Part shown: positions 14,840 to 14,890 of the stretch, one piece after another | Layout of the letters: the number at the start of each line of letters is the position of its first letter | Numbering within the stretch: the first letter of the stretch is position 1 | Assembly: GCA_937915075.1 (NCBI GenBank) | Contig: CALDMA010000119.1 | Coordinates: forward strand, 1 to 14,890 | Direction of reading: 5' to 3' | Origin: an uncultured Oscillospiraceae bacterium | GTDB taxonomy: Bacteria > Bacillota > Clostridia > Oscillospirales > Oscillospiraceae | Length of the DNA stretch: 14,890 nt | Translations under genes and position numbers: made by a program | The notes under the pieces: model-generated | What the model was told of the DNA's origin: nothing | Database searches by the model: none | Seen by the model: only the letters and a program-made list of their open reading frames with translations

Positions 14840-14890
14840 CTATACATCGCTTCCCGCCTCCAGCACTCTCGCCAGACTGAACAGCTTCAT
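14840..14890 (-). CDS. C-terminal end of an upstream gene (partial)
   Basis: The frame from the right edge reads MKLFSLARVLEAGSDV and stops at TAG (14842-14840). The ATG is the very last codon of the window, so this may be either the end of a longer gene entering from the right or a 16-codon mini-ORF. The first is more likely in such tightly packed phage genes. Sixteen residues are too few to identify it. It is followed by the inverted-repeat element. Confidence 0.45.
   Translation of the reverse strand: MKLFSLARVLEAGSDV

Noticed and set aside
1..14890. CRISPR arrays, tRNA or rRNA genes, transposases, integrase or toxin-antitoxin genes
   Set aside because: I looked on both strands and saw no regular spaced repeats, no cloverleaf, and no recombinase or toxin motifs. 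The only repeats are those listed.

Overview
The window is a GC-rich block of bacteriophage (or prophage) structural genes. All genes lie on the minus strand, packed a few bases apart or overlapping, and almost every start has a clear AGGAGG-type ribosome binding site. The proteins resemble those of phages of gut Firmicutes, probably Clostridia/Oscillospirales. That host guess rests on protein style, Gram-positive ribosome binding sites and a palindromic repeat of the TGTAGGGGCGG type; no host gene is present to prove it. Free phage and integrated prophage cannot be told apart here.

Layout in the direction of transcription (right to left): the last 16 codons of an upstream gene; a 79-bp inverted-repeat element that fills most of the gap behind it; a 402-aa tail/fibre-like structural protein; a 464-aa protein with two Fn3-like domains, two MucBP-like repeats and a phage C-terminal domain; a 65-aa protein overlapping the next gene; a 648-aa portal; a 177-base gap holding a strongly folded segment and a good promoter; a 283-aa scaffold-like protein; an N4-gp56-type major capsid protein; an 83-aa capsid-neighbour protein; a terminator-like hairpin; a 125-aa probable head-tail adaptor; a 365-aa Tyr/Gln-rich probable virion protein; and a giant ORF of at least 2007 codons that leaves the window at base 1.

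The portal, scaffold and capsid proteins would build the procapsid, and the adaptor would close the neck. The 365-aa and giant proteins are likely carried in the virion or ejected (inference). The fibre and Fn3 proteins would form the host-contact appendage. Terminase, tail tube, tape measure, lysis and replication genes are not in the window. The portal plus N4-gp56 capsid pairing suggests a podovirus-like virion, but this is not proven.

The most notable points are: the giant polyvalent-type protein with a HExxH metallopeptidase-like centre; a 55-codon gene with its own strong ribosome binding site nested in another frame of that giant gene; a 98-nt folded segment after the portal whose two stems keep G-U pairs only in the transcribed strand; and the 79-bp element whose two hairpin copies differ by a compensatory base pair.
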